From Treponema sp. UBA3870 (GTDB taxonomy: Bacteria > Spirochaetota > Spirochaetia > Treponematales > Treponemataceae), in the NCBI GenBank assembly GCA_002392275.1, contig DGGQ01000046.1, positions 1 through 48,826 of the forward strand: 48,826 nt of DNA. Reading direction: 5' to 3'. Of this stretch, positions 23,772 to 32,304 are shown piece by piece (within the stretch, counting starts at the first letter, position 1; each line of letters starts with the position of its first letter). Both the position numbers and the translations under genes were made by a program. The notes beneath the pieces are model-generated. The model was not told the origin of the DNA, searched no databases, and saw only the letters and a program-made list of their open reading frames with translations.

Positions 23772-25616
23772 GTGTCTATGCAGGATTCTTTAGATTACAA
23801 GCAGATTTTGAATGCTGTTCCCCAGGCGGTGTGCGTCGTCAGTGCCATCCGTGATGATTCTGGCAAGCTGATTGACTGCCGGGTTGAGTATACCAACATA
23901 CAGTTCTTGACGGTCACTCAGAATGAAGTCACATCCGGTATGCTCTGGTCCGCAATCTCTGGACTCCTTCCAAAAGATTTTCCATGGCTTTCAATTTTCG
24001 AGGACGTAATCCGCAACGACTACAATGCCACCCGCAATTTTTATTCCCAGAAATCAGGAAGATGGTTCATGCTTTCGGTCAACCAGCTTTCGCCCGATGT
24101 CGTCGTTGTAAAACTGGAGGACATCAGCCAGACAAAAACGCTTGAGCAGACGGTCCACAGGCAGGACGTTCGCAACATGGCTTTGACCGAGGAGCTTTCA
24201 TTGACCCGCAACGAGATGCGCGTGAAGCTTGAGAGCATACAGACTTTGAACAGGCAGCTACAGTTTGCGGCATTCCACGACAGTCTTACGAATCTATTCA
24301 ACCGCTCGTGGTTCAACAGGATGCTAGGCGACATTCGGACCAGCGGGGTCGCGTCGATTGCGACATCAAAAGAGGAGAAGGGGAACCAGACCACCGACGT
24401 AATCAATTTTGGTCTTCTCCTGATTGATATAGACAACCTGAAAAATGTTAACGACGCAAACGGACACAACGCAGGTGACTCGGTGCTTCGGCAGATGGCC
24501 ACGATACTACGCCACTACGAGAGCGACAGGATTACCGCATTCCGTTTTGAGGGCGACGAGTTTATACTTCTCGTGAAAAACATTTCCAGCCGCGAGGAGA
24601 TGACGCTTCTCGGCTACAAGATTATAGAACAGGCGAACGTCGAGGGAATTGGTTTTTCCGGTGGAATCAGCATATACCCGGAGGACACGTCGAACCTTGA
24701 CCACATTTTGAAATATGCCGACATGGCCAAATCCGATGTAAAGAAGAACGGAAAGAACGGCATACACTTTTTCAGGCAGGTCATGGAGGAGCGTTTCCTT
24801 CGCCGCATGCTGATTGAAAGCAAACTCACTGTCGCTCTGGAGAAAAATCTTTTCCAGCTCTATTTCCAGCCGCAGTTCGATGTCATTACAGGAAATCTTC
24901 GAGGATTCGAGGCTCTGCTCAGGTGGCATGACGACGAGCTTGGATGGATCAGCCCGGACCAGTTCATCCCTCTCGCCGAGGATTCAAGACAGGTTGTTCC
25001 TCTTGGACAGTGGGTAATGGACACGGCTCTGGACACTCTTTCAAAATGGGAGCTGGAGTACCACTTTGATGGAATCATGTCGATAAATGTTTCGCCGGTT
25101 CAGCTGAAAACTCCTGACTTTATTGATAAATTGAAGGAGGGGCTTGACAGAACAAAGGTGAGACCCGAGCATCTGGAGATTGAAATCACCGAGGGCGTGT
25201 TCATCGACAACGTGCAGGACATTGTACGCAAACTGAATGATATACGCCGTATGGGTATAGGCATTTCTCTTGATGATTTTGGCACCGGATATTCTGCGCT
25301 CCGTTATCTACAGATTCTTCCATTGACCACCCTGAAAATTGACAAGTCATTTATCTCCAACATCGGTGAGGAAAATGGGGTTGAGGCAAACATTACAGAA
25401 AGCATAGTCTCCATGGTCTCGAAGATGGGGCTGGATACAATCGCCGAGGGAGTGGAGAACAATTCCCAGTTGGACATGCTGAAAAAAATCAACTGCCACA
25501 ACGTCCAGGGATTCTTGAAGGGAAAACCAATGCCAATGCAGCTCTGTGACCGGATGCTCGCCGGCGATGATTCCGCTGTTCTGACAATAAACAACGCCAC
25601 CCCGGAAAGTCTGTAG
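23772..25616 (+). CDS. PAS-GGDEF-EAL cyclic-di-GMP enzyme
   Basis: A 614-residue cytoplasmic signalling protein. Residues about 5-125 look like a PAS sensor, then a coiled linker (130-168), a GGDEF domain (about 170-310) and an EAL domain (about 340-595). The GGDEF signature is FRFEGDEF, the first glycine replaced by Glu, so cyclase activity is doubtful or regulatory. The EAL side is intact: GFEALLRW, EITEGVF, DDFGTGYSALRYL, KIDKSFI and AEGVEN, so it should hydrolyse cyclic di-GMP. GTG 23772 has GGAG eight bases upstream; the ATG two codons later is an alternative. Its gene ends tail-to-tail with the next, with no gap. Confidence 0.93.
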   Translation: MSMQDSLDYKQILNAVPQAVCVVSAIRDDSGKLIDCRVEYTNIQFLTVTQNEVTSGMLWSAISGLLPKDFPWLSIFEDVIRNDYNATRNFYSQKSGRWFMLSVNQLSPDVVVVKLEDISQTKTLEQTVHRQDVRNMALTEELSLTRNEMRVKLESIQTLNRQLQFAAFHDSLTNLFNRSWFNRMLGDIRTSGVASIATSKEEKGNQTTDVINFGLLLIDIDNLKNVNDANGHNAGDSVLRQMATILRHYESDRITAFRFEGDEFILLVKNISSREEMTLLGYKIIEQANVEGIGFSGGISIYPEDTSNLDHILKYADMAKSDVKKNGKNGIHFFRQVMEERFLRRMLIESKLTVALEKNLFQLYFQPQFDVITGNLRGFEALLRWHDDELGWISPDQFIPLAEDSRQVVPLGQWVMDTALDTLSKWELEYHFDGIMSINVSPVQLKTPDFIDKLKEGLDRTKVRPEHLEIEITEGVFIDNVQDIVRKLNDIRRMGIGISLDDFGTGYSALRYLQILPLTTLKIDKSFISNIGEENGVEANITESIVSMVSKMGLDTIAEGVENNSQLDMLKKINCHNVQGFLKGKPMPMQLCDRMLAGDDSAVLTINNATPESL

Positions 25617-26078
25617 TCACGGAAGTCTGTACTCGATATATCTCACGCGCCCGTTTTTGATTGCGGAGCGGATTTGTTTTTCGCGTTCGGACAGCTGGCT
25701 TTTCCCGGATTTTACTTCGATGAACAAAACCTCGTCAACTGATTTTCCCTCCGCGCTTCCAGGAAATGCAATGAAATCCACCGGCTGACCCATAAATTTG
25801 CAGTCGCCCGGGTTGCACGGAAAGTTTGGAAGAAAAGGCGCAATCTGCTCTCCGAACTGTCCGCCCAAAATCTCACGACTTTTTTTGACTGCCTTTTCAC
25901 GCTCCGTTTTTATAATCTGCTGTGTTTTTGCCACCTGCACAGCCTTTCCAACCACAATGCCGATTGCAAGAAACACAAGTACCGTTACCGCCGCTACAGC
26001 AATTATAATCGGAATCCTGTCTCCAAACATATTAAAAAATTGTTCAAAAAAATCTCCACCGGATAATGCTTTTTCCAT
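25617..26078 (-). CDS. Membrane-anchored Holliday-junction-resolvase-like protein
   Basis: A 153-residue protein with one membrane helix (about 22-47, IPIIIAVAAVTVLVFLAIGIVVG), a helical coil, then a small nuclease-like domain. DFIAFPG followed by VLFIEVKSGKSQLSEREKQIRSAIKNGRVRYIEYR carries the D...ExK core of the PD-(D/E)XK fold, as in the COG4741 group of predicted membrane endonucleases related to archaeal Holliday junction resolvases. GGAGG precedes the ATG, and a -10-like TATTAT lies upstream. Its stop abuts the GGDEF/EAL gene. Natural substrate unknown. Confidence 0.78.
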   Translation of the reverse strand: MEKALSGGDFFEQFFNMFGDRIPIIIAVAAVTVLVFLAIGIVVGKAVQVAKTQQIIKTEREKAVKKSREILGGQFGEQIAPFLPNFPCNPGDCKFMGQPVDFIAFPGSAEGKSVDEVLFIEVKSGKSQLSEREKQIRSAIKNGRVRYIEYRLP

Positions 26079-26184
26079 AGATGTAGCCTCCAGTTATAAT
26101 ATCGGGAGTTGCGGGGCCTGTCGCCATGCTTTCCGACTGGCATATTATAAAAGATTGTATAAAATATAATTTTGTAAAATTGGA

Positions 26185-26213
26185 TTTACATTTTCAATTT
26201 TTTGGGGTAATAT
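26185..26213 (+). promoter_or_regulatory. Lipase promoter with -10 box next to the ATG
   Basis: TTTACA (26185-26190), 17 bp, TAATAT (26208-26213), then six bases to ATG 26220. Confidence 0.6.
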
Positions 26214-26219
26214 TTATTT

Positions 26220-27383
26220 ATGAAGTTCAAACGAATTGTTTTTTTTGCCGCCTCGGTGTTGTTTATTTTTTCATGTAAATCAACCGGGATGTTCGTGAGC
26301 GAAACTGATAAGTCTAGCTGGAACACCAATTACACTTATGTCTTTGTGCATGGACTGTCCGGCTGGGGGCATTATGATTTCCTCAACAATTTTTTTCCGT
26401 ATTGGGGAATGAAAAACGGATCTCTTATCAAACAGCTTCGCCAGCAGGGATTTTCATGCTATGATGCGTCCGTTGCTCCTCAGGGGAGTGCATGGGACAG
26501 GGCCTGCGAACTTTATGCGCAGTTGACAGGATCAAAAACCGATTACGGTCTGGAACATTCTACCAGGTGTGGCCACAAAAGATATGGAAGGGACTTTTCA
26601 AAAGAACCATTGATTCCGCGCTGGGACGCAGAAAACAAAATCAACATACTTGGACATTCTTTCGGCGGAGCAACTGTTCGTCTGCTTGCACATTTGATGT
26701 CGGAGGGATCGGAGGCAGAAAGAAATGCTACCCCTGAAAATGAACTTAGTCCGCTTTTCGCAGGTGGACATGCTGATTGGATTTATTCCGTAACTGCATT
26801 GGCGGCTCCGCACAACGGTACATCAGCCTACCACATTCCTGATGAAAATCCGAAAGAAAAATCATACAGCGAAAAAATGATGGAAAAAACAAATGCGCCA
26901 AAAAAAGACGGTCGCGCAGAATACGACTATGCTGATTTCGATATGCACATACAGAATGCGGCAGAGATGAACAGATGGATAACAACTATTAAGAGCGCAT
27001 ATTATTTTTCATTCCCGTGTTCCGCAACACAAAGCGCTGAAGATGGAACTCAGGAACCGATTCCAGAAATCATGGAAAAAATGTTTCAGAGAAGTTCAAT
27101 CAAGCTTGGAAGATTTGAGGGAACCACATACGATGGAATAAATCTTTCAAAGGACTGGCAGGAAAACGATGGACTTGTAAATACAATATCCGCAATGGCT
27201 CCAGACTTTGCCCCCTCAAAAAAATTTTCGGAAACGGATGGACTGGAACTGGAAAAGGGAACATGGTATGTCATGCCGACTTATCGCGGGGACCACATGG
27301 CACTTCAAGGAGGCCTTACAATACGGAGCGACATAACAGAGCTTTACGCAAGGCATTTGAACATGATAAATCAACTGAAGTGA
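26220..27383 (+). CDS. Lipoprotein lipase of the thermoalkalophilic L1 type
   Basis: A 387-residue alpha/beta hydrolase predicted to be a lipoprotein (FSC, Cys19). It resembles family I.5/I.6 lipases of Geobacillus and Staphylococcus: oxyanion region FVHGLSGWGHYDF, then GSAWDRACELYAQLTG, EHSTRCGHKRYGR, nucleophile elbow ILGHSFGGATVRLLAHLM, catalytic Asp in QENDGLVNT and His in GDHMALQGG. The WDRACE aspartate and the two histidines six residues apart match the zinc ligands of L1 lipase, so a structural zinc is likely. It probably hydrolyses esters or host lipids at the cell surface. There is no Shine-Dalgarno and the -10 box is six bases upstream. The convergent ArsC-like gene follows. Confidence 0.88.
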   Translation: MKFKRIVFFAASVLFIFSCKSTGMFVSETDKSSWNTNYTYVFVHGLSGWGHYDFLNNFFPYWGMKNGSLIKQLRQQGFSCYDASVAPQGSAWDRACELYAQLTGSKTDYGLEHSTRCGHKRYGRDFSKEPLIPRWDAENKINILGHSFGGATVRLLAHLMSEGSEAERNATPENELSPLFAGGHADWIYSVTALAAPHNGTSAYHIPDENPKEKSYSEKMMEKTNAPKKDGRAEYDYADFDMHIQNAAEMNRWITTIKSAYYFSFPCSATQSAEDGTQEPIPEIMEKMFQRSSIKLGRFEGTTYDGINLSKDWQENDGLVNTISAMAPDFAPSKKFSETDGLELEKGTWYVMPTYRGDHMALQGGLTIRSDITELYARHLNMINQLK

Positions 27384-27405
27384 AAACCGTCAGACTATGA
27401 AATGA

Positions 27406-27762
27406 TTATTTCCATTTTTCCCAGATGTCCTTTTGCATTCCGACCGTTGCCTCCGTTTTTCCATTTCTGCATACCGGGAGTTTCAGGAGCATCTGGTTTT
27501 CAAAAAGTTTTTCAGCTTTTTCACTTTCATCCAGATACGCAATCATGGAATAGTCCATTGATTTTTTGTCCGTCATCATTTCAACGGCCTCGGAGCGGGA
27601 GCCTGAGCTTCTGGTGATGCAGTCCATAACCGATTCAAATTCTCCGCGTGACATTTCTTTTTCCTTTAAATCTATGAATTGAAAAGGAATCCTTCTTTCT
27701 TTGAAAAATCTTTGTGCAGACTTGCAGTCAAAACTTTTGTTCGTTCCAAAAATCTGAATCAT
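27406..27762 (-). CDS. ArsC/Spx-family thioredoxin-fold protein
   Basis: A 118-residue protein of the ArsC/Spx/YffB family. The start IQIFGTNKSFDCKSAQRFFKERRIPFQFIDLKEKEMS is the family fold, with one cysteine at the reactive position (FDCKS, CxxS-like form). KLPVCRNGKTEATVGMQKDIWEKW ends it with a cis-proline (LP) as expected. It may be a thiol oxidoreductase or a transcription cofactor of Spx type; the sequence does not decide. AGAAGG precedes the ATG. Confidence 0.82.
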   Translation of the reverse strand: MIQIFGTNKSFDCKSAQRFFKERRIPFQFIDLKEKEMSRGEFESVMDCITRSSGSRSEAVEMMTDKKSMDYSMIAYLDESEKAEKLFENQMLLKLPVCRNGKTEATVGMQKDIWEKWK

Positions 27763-27787
27763 AAAATTTGCCTTCTATAAATATTTA

Positions 27788-27823
27788 GGGAGCCTCTAAA
27801 AACTTAATTTTTTAGAAATGCCC
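27788..27823. repeat. Palindromic extragenic element, copy 1
   Basis: GGGAGCCTCTAAAAA (27788-27802), five bases, then TTTTTTAGAAATGCCC (27808-27823): an imperfect hairpin just after the stop of the minus-strand ATPase gene. A relative lies inverted at 46517-46556 beside the second copy of the ATPase, and a half-site GGGAACCTCTAAAAAA at 15874-15889. It may double as a terminator for the ATPase gene. Confidence 0.45.
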
Positions 27824-27824
27824 T

Positions 27825-29396
27825 TTATTTAATCTTCCACCCGACAATCCCTTTTCCGTTGCTTGAGAAAACCACACCGACCTTGAACATCTGTTTTCCG
27901 CTTACGGCAAATCTTTCTGAATATCCGTTTGCGTCAATCTGGGCCATGGCAAGTTCCGAGACCTTTTCAAAATCCTGTCCTTTGTCCATTTTCAGCTCGA
28001 AGATGAAGATGGAATCTTTCGTTGTGACAATCACATCGCTTCGGCCCGCGACATTCTGCAGTTCGGAAACAACGTTGTAGCCGGTCATGCGGAACATAAG
28101 ATGTGTCACAGATTCGTAATAATTTTCGCACATGTCTTTTTTCACGATGGTCGGTAAATCTGCAATCGCGGATTTTATTATTGAAAGCGCGTGGTCAATA
28201 TTTCGGGATTCGAGCGCGTCGCAGAGATTGTCGATTGCAAGTCCCAAATCATCATCGGGAACGGTCACGAATTTTTTTAGGAGGACATCAAGGAAACCGT
28301 CTTTTATTTCCTGATTAGGAAAATCAAGCGTGTAACGGCCGGAATCTTCATCAAAATCTTTTATCGTGAGGTAGCCGCTCTGGTAGACCACCGGCAGCAT
28401 GTTCTTTGAGTCGGGGTCGTAATTTTTGAACTGGTCTTCCTTTACTTTGCGTCCGTTTACAAGATTTGCCAAAAATATTGGTTGGTTCTGCAATGTCTTC
28501 ACAAGAAAAGAAGGTGTTCCGCTTTCAAACCAGTACGATCCGAATTTTTTTGCACTGAAGCATTTAAAAAGACAGAAAGGATTGTAGACTCCTTCAACAT
28601 CAGGCGCGAAATGATATCCGTCATACATCACGGCAAGTTTTTCTTTTGTCTGCTCAAAAGACAGTTTCCTTCGTTCCGCAAGAGCTTTTATTTCCGGCTC
28701 AAAATATTTTTCCAGTTCAGATTCGGATATTCCGCAAAGAGATGAATAGTCTTCATCCAGACTGATGTCGTTCAGCTGGTTCAGTCCGCTGAAAATATTT
28801 ACGTGGCTCACCTTGGTGATTCCGGTTATGAACAAAAAACGGATATATTTGTCGCAATCTTTTAGCGGGCTGTAGAAACTTCGGAGTTCCTGACGGTTCT
28901 GCTCCTCAAAATCAGTGTAGAGTGCGTCGAGAATCGGCTTGTCGTATTCATCGATAAGGATTACGACCTGCTTGTCGGTCTGTTCGCTGATTGTCTGAAT
29001 CAGTTTTTTTAGTCTTGGTGCAGAGCGCATATCAGTAATTTCAACATTATATTTTTTTTCGTATTCGGATAGAGTTAAATTAAGCGTTGATTTCAGACTT
29101 TCCAAATCCGGGTAATTGTCACCGCCGAAACTGATTTTTATAACCGGCCATTCAGTCCAGTCTTTTTCTTTTTCAGAAATGTAGAGACCATCGAACAATT
29201 CCTTCTTCCCAAGAAAAAATGCCTCGAATGTTGAGAGTAAAAGACTTTTACCAAAGCGGCGTGGGCGGCTCAAAAAAAACGGGGTGCTGAGACGCGCAAG
29301 CTCATAGACATATTTGGTTTTGTCCACATAGACGTAACCGCCTTTTCTGAGTTTTTCAAAATCCTGAATGCCGATTGGCAGAAAGCGTTCTTCCAT
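27825..29396 (-). CDS. AAA-ATPase / PD-(D/E)XK protein, copy 1
   Basis: A 523-residue protein of the PF09820 (AAA-ATPase-like) plus PF08011 (PDDEXK_9) layout, abundant in host-associated anaerobes and of unknown role, possibly in DNA exchange or mobile-element biology. N-terminal LPIGIQDFEKLR and VDKTKYVYEL mark the family. Walker A is SRPRRFGKSLLL (44-54), Walker B VVILIDEYDKPI (144-155). The C-terminal nuclease-like core is GRSDVIVTTKDSIFIFELKMDKG. ATG 29396 is chosen because it starts the family consensus; an in-frame upstream extension to 29549 is not supported. TATACT lies six bases before the ATG, with no Shine-Dalgarno. A copy at 44903-46474 is nearly identical except at residues 214-285. 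Confidence 0.9.
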   Translation of the reverse strand: MEERFLPIGIQDFEKLRKGGYVYVDKTKYVYELARLSTPFFLSRPRRFGKSLLLSTFEAFFLGKKELFDGLYISEKEKDWTEWPVIKISFGGDNYPDLESLKSTLNLTLSEYEKKYNVEITDMRSAPRLKKLIQTISEQTDKQVVILIDEYDKPILDALYTDFEEQNRQELRSFYSPLKDCDKYIRFLFITGITKVSHVNIFSGLNQLNDISLDEDYSSLCGISESELEKYFEPEIKALAERRKLSFEQTKEKLAVMYDGYHFAPDVEGVYNPFCLFKCFSAKKFGSYWFESGTPSFLVKTLQNQPIFLANLVNGRKVKEDQFKNYDPDSKNMLPVVYQSGYLTIKDFDEDSGRYTLDFPNQEIKDGFLDVLLKKFVTVPDDDLGLAIDNLCDALESRNIDHALSIIKSAIADLPTIVKKDMCENYYESVTHLMFRMTGYNVVSELQNVAGRSDVIVTTKDSIFIFELKMDKGQDFEKVSELAMAQIDANGYSERFAVSGKQMFKVGVVFSSNGKGIVGWKIK

Positions 29397-29402
29397 GTGG
29401 AT

Positions 29403-29408
29403 AGTATA
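29403..29408 (-). promoter_or_regulatory. -10 box of ATPase copy 1
   Basis: TATACT on the minus strand six bases upstream of ATG 29396; the same TATACT at 46481-46486 precedes copy 2 (ATG 46474). No good -35 box. Confidence 0.45.
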
Positions 29409-29506
29409 TGCTATTATGAAAAAAAATTCCATATAGTAAAACATCCCTTTATCTTCTTCCATCTCCAGTAAACAAAAAATCAACAGGAATCCGCAAAAAA
29501 AATTGG

Positions 29507-29541
29507 CTCTATCATCTAATGCTAGAGCGGGGTTGTATACT
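29507..29541 (+). promoter_or_regulatory. Palindromic operator and -10 box, site A
   Basis: CTCTA (29507-29511), 11 bp, TAGAG (29523-29527), with arms CTCTATCAT and ATGCTAGAG matching at eight of nine positions. Eight bases later comes TATACT (29536-29541). An A-tract lies just upstream. It overlaps where the -35 box should be. It drives the 66-residue gene at 29574 and probably the first LRR-wHTH gene. Confidence 0.7.
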
Positions 29542-29573
29542 GGGGTCAATCAATTAACAGAGGAGGCGTGTCT

Positions 29574-29774
29574 ATGGACATAAGTAAAGTATGGAAACTG
29601 AGGGATTTTGAAAAGAAGTTTACAAAGACTCTTCTTGCTAATGATGCCGTTGAATTTATTGTTTCCACGAAAAATCTGTATATGCAATTGACGGATAAGA
29701 AAAAGGCAAGGAAGTTTTTAGAAACTGCAAAAGAGAAAATAGAAGGGCTTTTGTCAGATTTGGACAAGCTATAA
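29574..29774 (+). CDS. Small helical protein upstream of the LRR-wHTH genes
   Basis: A 66-residue, lysine-rich all-helical protein (VWKLRDFEKKFTKTLL, KARKFLETAKEKIEGLLSDLDKL) with no signal peptide. GAGGAGG before ATG 29574 is strong. It is the first gene after operator site A and lies 63 bases upstream of the first LRR-wHTH gene, so it is probably part of that unit. No family recognised. Confidence 0.65.
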   Translation: MDISKVWKLRDFEKKFTKTLLANDAVEFIVSTKNLYMQLTDKKKARKFLETAKEKIEGLLSDLDKL

Positions 29775-29837
29775 TTTTTGGCGTGAAAAAATTTGAAAAC
29801 GTGTTATAATTTTTACATCTGTAAGAGGAGTTTTAAG

Positions 29838-30971
29838 ATGTCGTTCGAGAATAAGGATTTCATCATAAAAAGCTATAAGGACAAAAAAACTGGTAAGTCC
29901 CAAAATGTGCTTCGCCGTTACAAGGGAAAAGATAGTGTCGTTGTCGTTCCAGACGGCGTTAATGCAATAGGGGATTATGTTTTTGCAGATGATGTTGAGC
30001 CTAACGAGTTTATTGAAAAGATTGTAATTCCGGATTCCGTTACGGAGATTTCGTTACGTGCATTTGCTTGGTGCATGGCTCTTAAGGAGATTGTGTTTCC
30101 GAAAAAGATGAAGGAGTTTTTCATTGAATTTGACAACTGTCCTTCCATTGCGGAAATTACGGTGCCAGAAAGTGTAATGAAAGTCGGTAATCTTCGCTTT
30201 ACAAAAACGCTCAGGAAAATCAATGTGGGCGAAAACATTACTTATGTTGCATTGTCATTCTTTGAAAAGAATAAACCAATGACGGCATCCAGACCGGATC
30301 AAATTGCCGATGTCCTTCTTTTGAATCCGGTTTATGCGGTTGAGGGAGCTTTTGTTGTTAATACAAAATATCGGACGACTATTTTCCGTTTGAACTTTGA
30401 AGAAACGGAAGTCCGCATCCCTGATGGAATTGAAACGCTTGGGCCCAACACATTTTATGAACTTTATCAGTATAGTAAGCTTGCCTCATCGATGAAGCCT
30501 GTTGAAAAAATCATAATTCCGAAGAGCGTCAAGAAAATAAATCGCAATGCATTTTTTGGATGTGCTTCTCTAAAGGAAGTTGTTTACGAAGGATTTTCCA
30601 CAGATATTGATATAAGTCAGGGTGCTTTTTTAATGTGCGAGCATTTCAGCAATGACGGAAGTGAAATCATCTGCAAGGACAGTGCGAAACAAAAAAATAA
30701 AGATCCACAGTCGCAGGGACTTCGCATTGACAGATTCATGATTATCCATAAACTGATAAAATCTGGAGAATATCCAAACAAGAAGGAAATTATGGAAATC
30801 TGCGCTAAAAGACTAAATTTGGAAAGCTATTCCGAACCGACATTCGACCGTGATTTGAATTTTATGCGGTATCGCATGGGTGCGATAATTGAATATGATA
30901 GAAAGCGGAAAGGATATTATTATGGGAATGAAGATTTTGAACTCGATCTCAATATTGCAGGTCTCCTGTAA
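29838..30971 (+). CDS. LRR-winged-helix fusion protein 1
   Basis: A 377-residue cytoplasmic protein (no signal peptide). Residues about 1-280 are BspA-type leucine-rich repeats (LRR_5: EKIVIPDSVTEISLRAFAWC, EKIIIPKSVKKINRNAFFGC). The last 80 or so residues read as the winged helix that opens WYL-type regulators: LRIDRFMIIHKLIKSGEYPNKKEI, then a recognition region FDRDLNFMRYRMGAIIEYDR and the wing GYYYGNEDFEL; here it ends the protein and the WYL domain is missing. It may sense a ligand or protein through the LRR and bind DNA. AAGAGGAG precedes ATG 29838; a TATAAT at 29805-29810 suggests an own promoter too. First of three tandem paralogues. Confidence 0.85.
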   Translation: MSFENKDFIIKSYKDKKTGKSQNVLRRYKGKDSVVVVPDGVNAIGDYVFADDVEPNEFIEKIVIPDSVTEISLRAFAWCMALKEIVFPKKMKEFFIEFDNCPSIAEITVPESVMKVGNLRFTKTLRKINVGENITYVALSFFEKNKPMTASRPDQIADVLLLNPVYAVEGAFVVNTKYRTTIFRLNFEETEVRIPDGIETLGPNTFYELYQYSKLASSMKPVEKIIIPKSVKKINRNAFFGCASLKEVVYEGFSTDIDISQGAFLMCEHFSNDGSEIICKDSAKQKNKDPQSQGLRIDRFMIIHKLIKSGEYPNKKEIMEICAKRLNLESYSEPTFDRDLNFMRYRMGAIIEYDRKRKGYYYGNEDFELDLNIAGLL

Positions 30972-30992
30972 AATTTCCGAAAAATTTTTTTA

Positions 30993-31027
30993 CTCTATCA
31001 CGTGATGCTAGAGTGCCCTGTTATAAT
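30993..31027 (+). promoter_or_regulatory. Palindromic operator and -10 box, site B
   Basis: CTCTA (30993-30997), 11 bp, TAGAG (31009-31013); eight bases later TATAAT (31022-31027). Arms CTCTATCAC and ATGCTAGAG. It lies between the first and second LRR-wHTH genes. Confidence 0.75.
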
Positions 31028-31086
31028 GGGGATTATCCTGAGAAGATTGCTTGGGAAAATTCATTCGTTTTGACAAGGGGAAGGCT

Positions 31087-32232
31087 ATGTGCTCAAACAA
31101 TTCAGATTTCATAATAAGGGCTTGCAGGGATAAAAAGACCGGTGAAAATAAAAATGTTCTGCGCCGCTACAAGGGTGGTGACAGCGTTGTCGTTATTCCT
31201 GATTCCGTGAACTTGATATCGGACAATATTTTTGCGGATGATATTGAGTCGAACACTTTTGTTGAAAAAATCATCATACCGGATTCTGTTACTGAAATTT
31301 CAAGCAATGCATTTGCCTGGTGCATCGGTCTGGAGGAAATTGATTTTCCGAAAACTCTGAAGGAATTCAACGTCAACTTCGACAGCTGTCCTTCCATTGA
31401 AGAAATCAACATTCCCGAAAGCGTGAAAAAAATCGGATGCTTTAATTGCGGAAAAAATCTTAAAAAAATCAGTGTGGGGGAAAATATTTGCGAGGTTTCT
31501 GTTCAGAGTTTCTTTAAGAATAAAAAATCGACTGCCTTCACGCCGCTGGAGATTGCGAATGTGCTTCTTTCAAATCCAGCGTACAGCATTGACGAAGGTT
31601 TTCTTGTGAACAAAAAACACAGGACAACGCTTTTACGTCTTTCGTCTGAAAATGCAGATGTCAGAATTCCCGACGGAATTAAGACCATAGGTACGAACAC
31701 TTTTTATGAAAGCTATCAGCATTTGAAATCCGTGCCGGAGATGAAGCCGGTTGAAAAAATCACTATTCCTGAGAGCGTTAAAAAAATAAAGGATGGTGCT
31801 TTCGTAAACTGCAATTCCCTGAAGGAAGTCATTTATGAAGGCATCTCAAGGGAAATCGAAATCAAAGGATGGGCTTTTTTTTCGTGCGTCAATTTCAGTA
31901 AGGACGGAAGGGAAATTGTCTGCCGCGACACTCCGAAAGATGAAAAGAAAAATCTAAAGGCAACGAATCTGCGGATAGAACGGATTGCGGTTATCTTGAA
32001 GCTCATCAAGGCCGGAAGCTATCCGAACTCGAATGACCTTTTGAAAGCATGCAACAAGAGCTTTTGGGGGGACGATGAGGAGCAGTATTGGTCGCTTTCC
32101 ACAATCAGCCGTGATTTGGAATTTCTCCGTTGCAGGCTGAACGTTCCGATTGAATATGATTTTTTCCACAAGGGTTACTGTTATTCCGATAAAGATTTTA
32201 CGCTCAATCTGGAAGACCTGCTGCTCCGGTAG
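31087..32232 (+). CDS. LRR-winged-helix fusion protein 2
   Basis: A 381-residue paralogue of the previous gene. LRR units run from SDFIIRACRDKKTGENKNV through VEKITIPESVKKIKDGAFVNC, including the shared middle insert ending EGFLVNKKHRTTLLRL. The C-terminus again has the WYL-type winged helix: LRIERIAVILKLIKAGSYP, LSTISRDLEFLRCRLNVPIEYD and GYCYSDKDFTLNL. GGGGAAGG before ATG 31087 is better than the in-frame start at 31051. It has operator site B at its promoter. No signal peptide or membrane segment. Confidence 0.85.
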   Translation: MCSNNSDFIIRACRDKKTGENKNVLRRYKGGDSVVVIPDSVNLISDNIFADDIESNTFVEKIIIPDSVTEISSNAFAWCIGLEEIDFPKTLKEFNVNFDSCPSIEEINIPESVKKIGCFNCGKNLKKISVGENICEVSVQSFFKNKKSTAFTPLEIANVLLSNPAYSIDEGFLVNKKHRTTLLRLSSENADVRIPDGIKTIGTNTFYESYQHLKSVPEMKPVEKITIPESVKKIKDGAFVNCNSLKEVIYEGISREIEIKGWAFFSCVNFSKDGREIVCRDTPKDEKKNLKATNLRIERIAVILKLIKAGSYPNSNDLLKACNKSFWGDDEEQYWSLSTISRDLEFLRCRLNVPIEYDFFHKGYCYSDKDFTLNLEDLLLR

Positions 32233-32304
32233 ATTTCGGATTAAATTTTTTTTTAGTCTGTAATATAATAGAACACACTGTCTTTGCTTTGGAGGAAACA
32301 TTTT

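Noticed and set aside
27825..29549. Longer AAA-ATPase reading frame starting at 29549
   Set aside because: The extra 51 residues are not family-like, and the ATG at 29396 begins the conserved MEERFLPIGI and has its own -10 box, as in copy 2.
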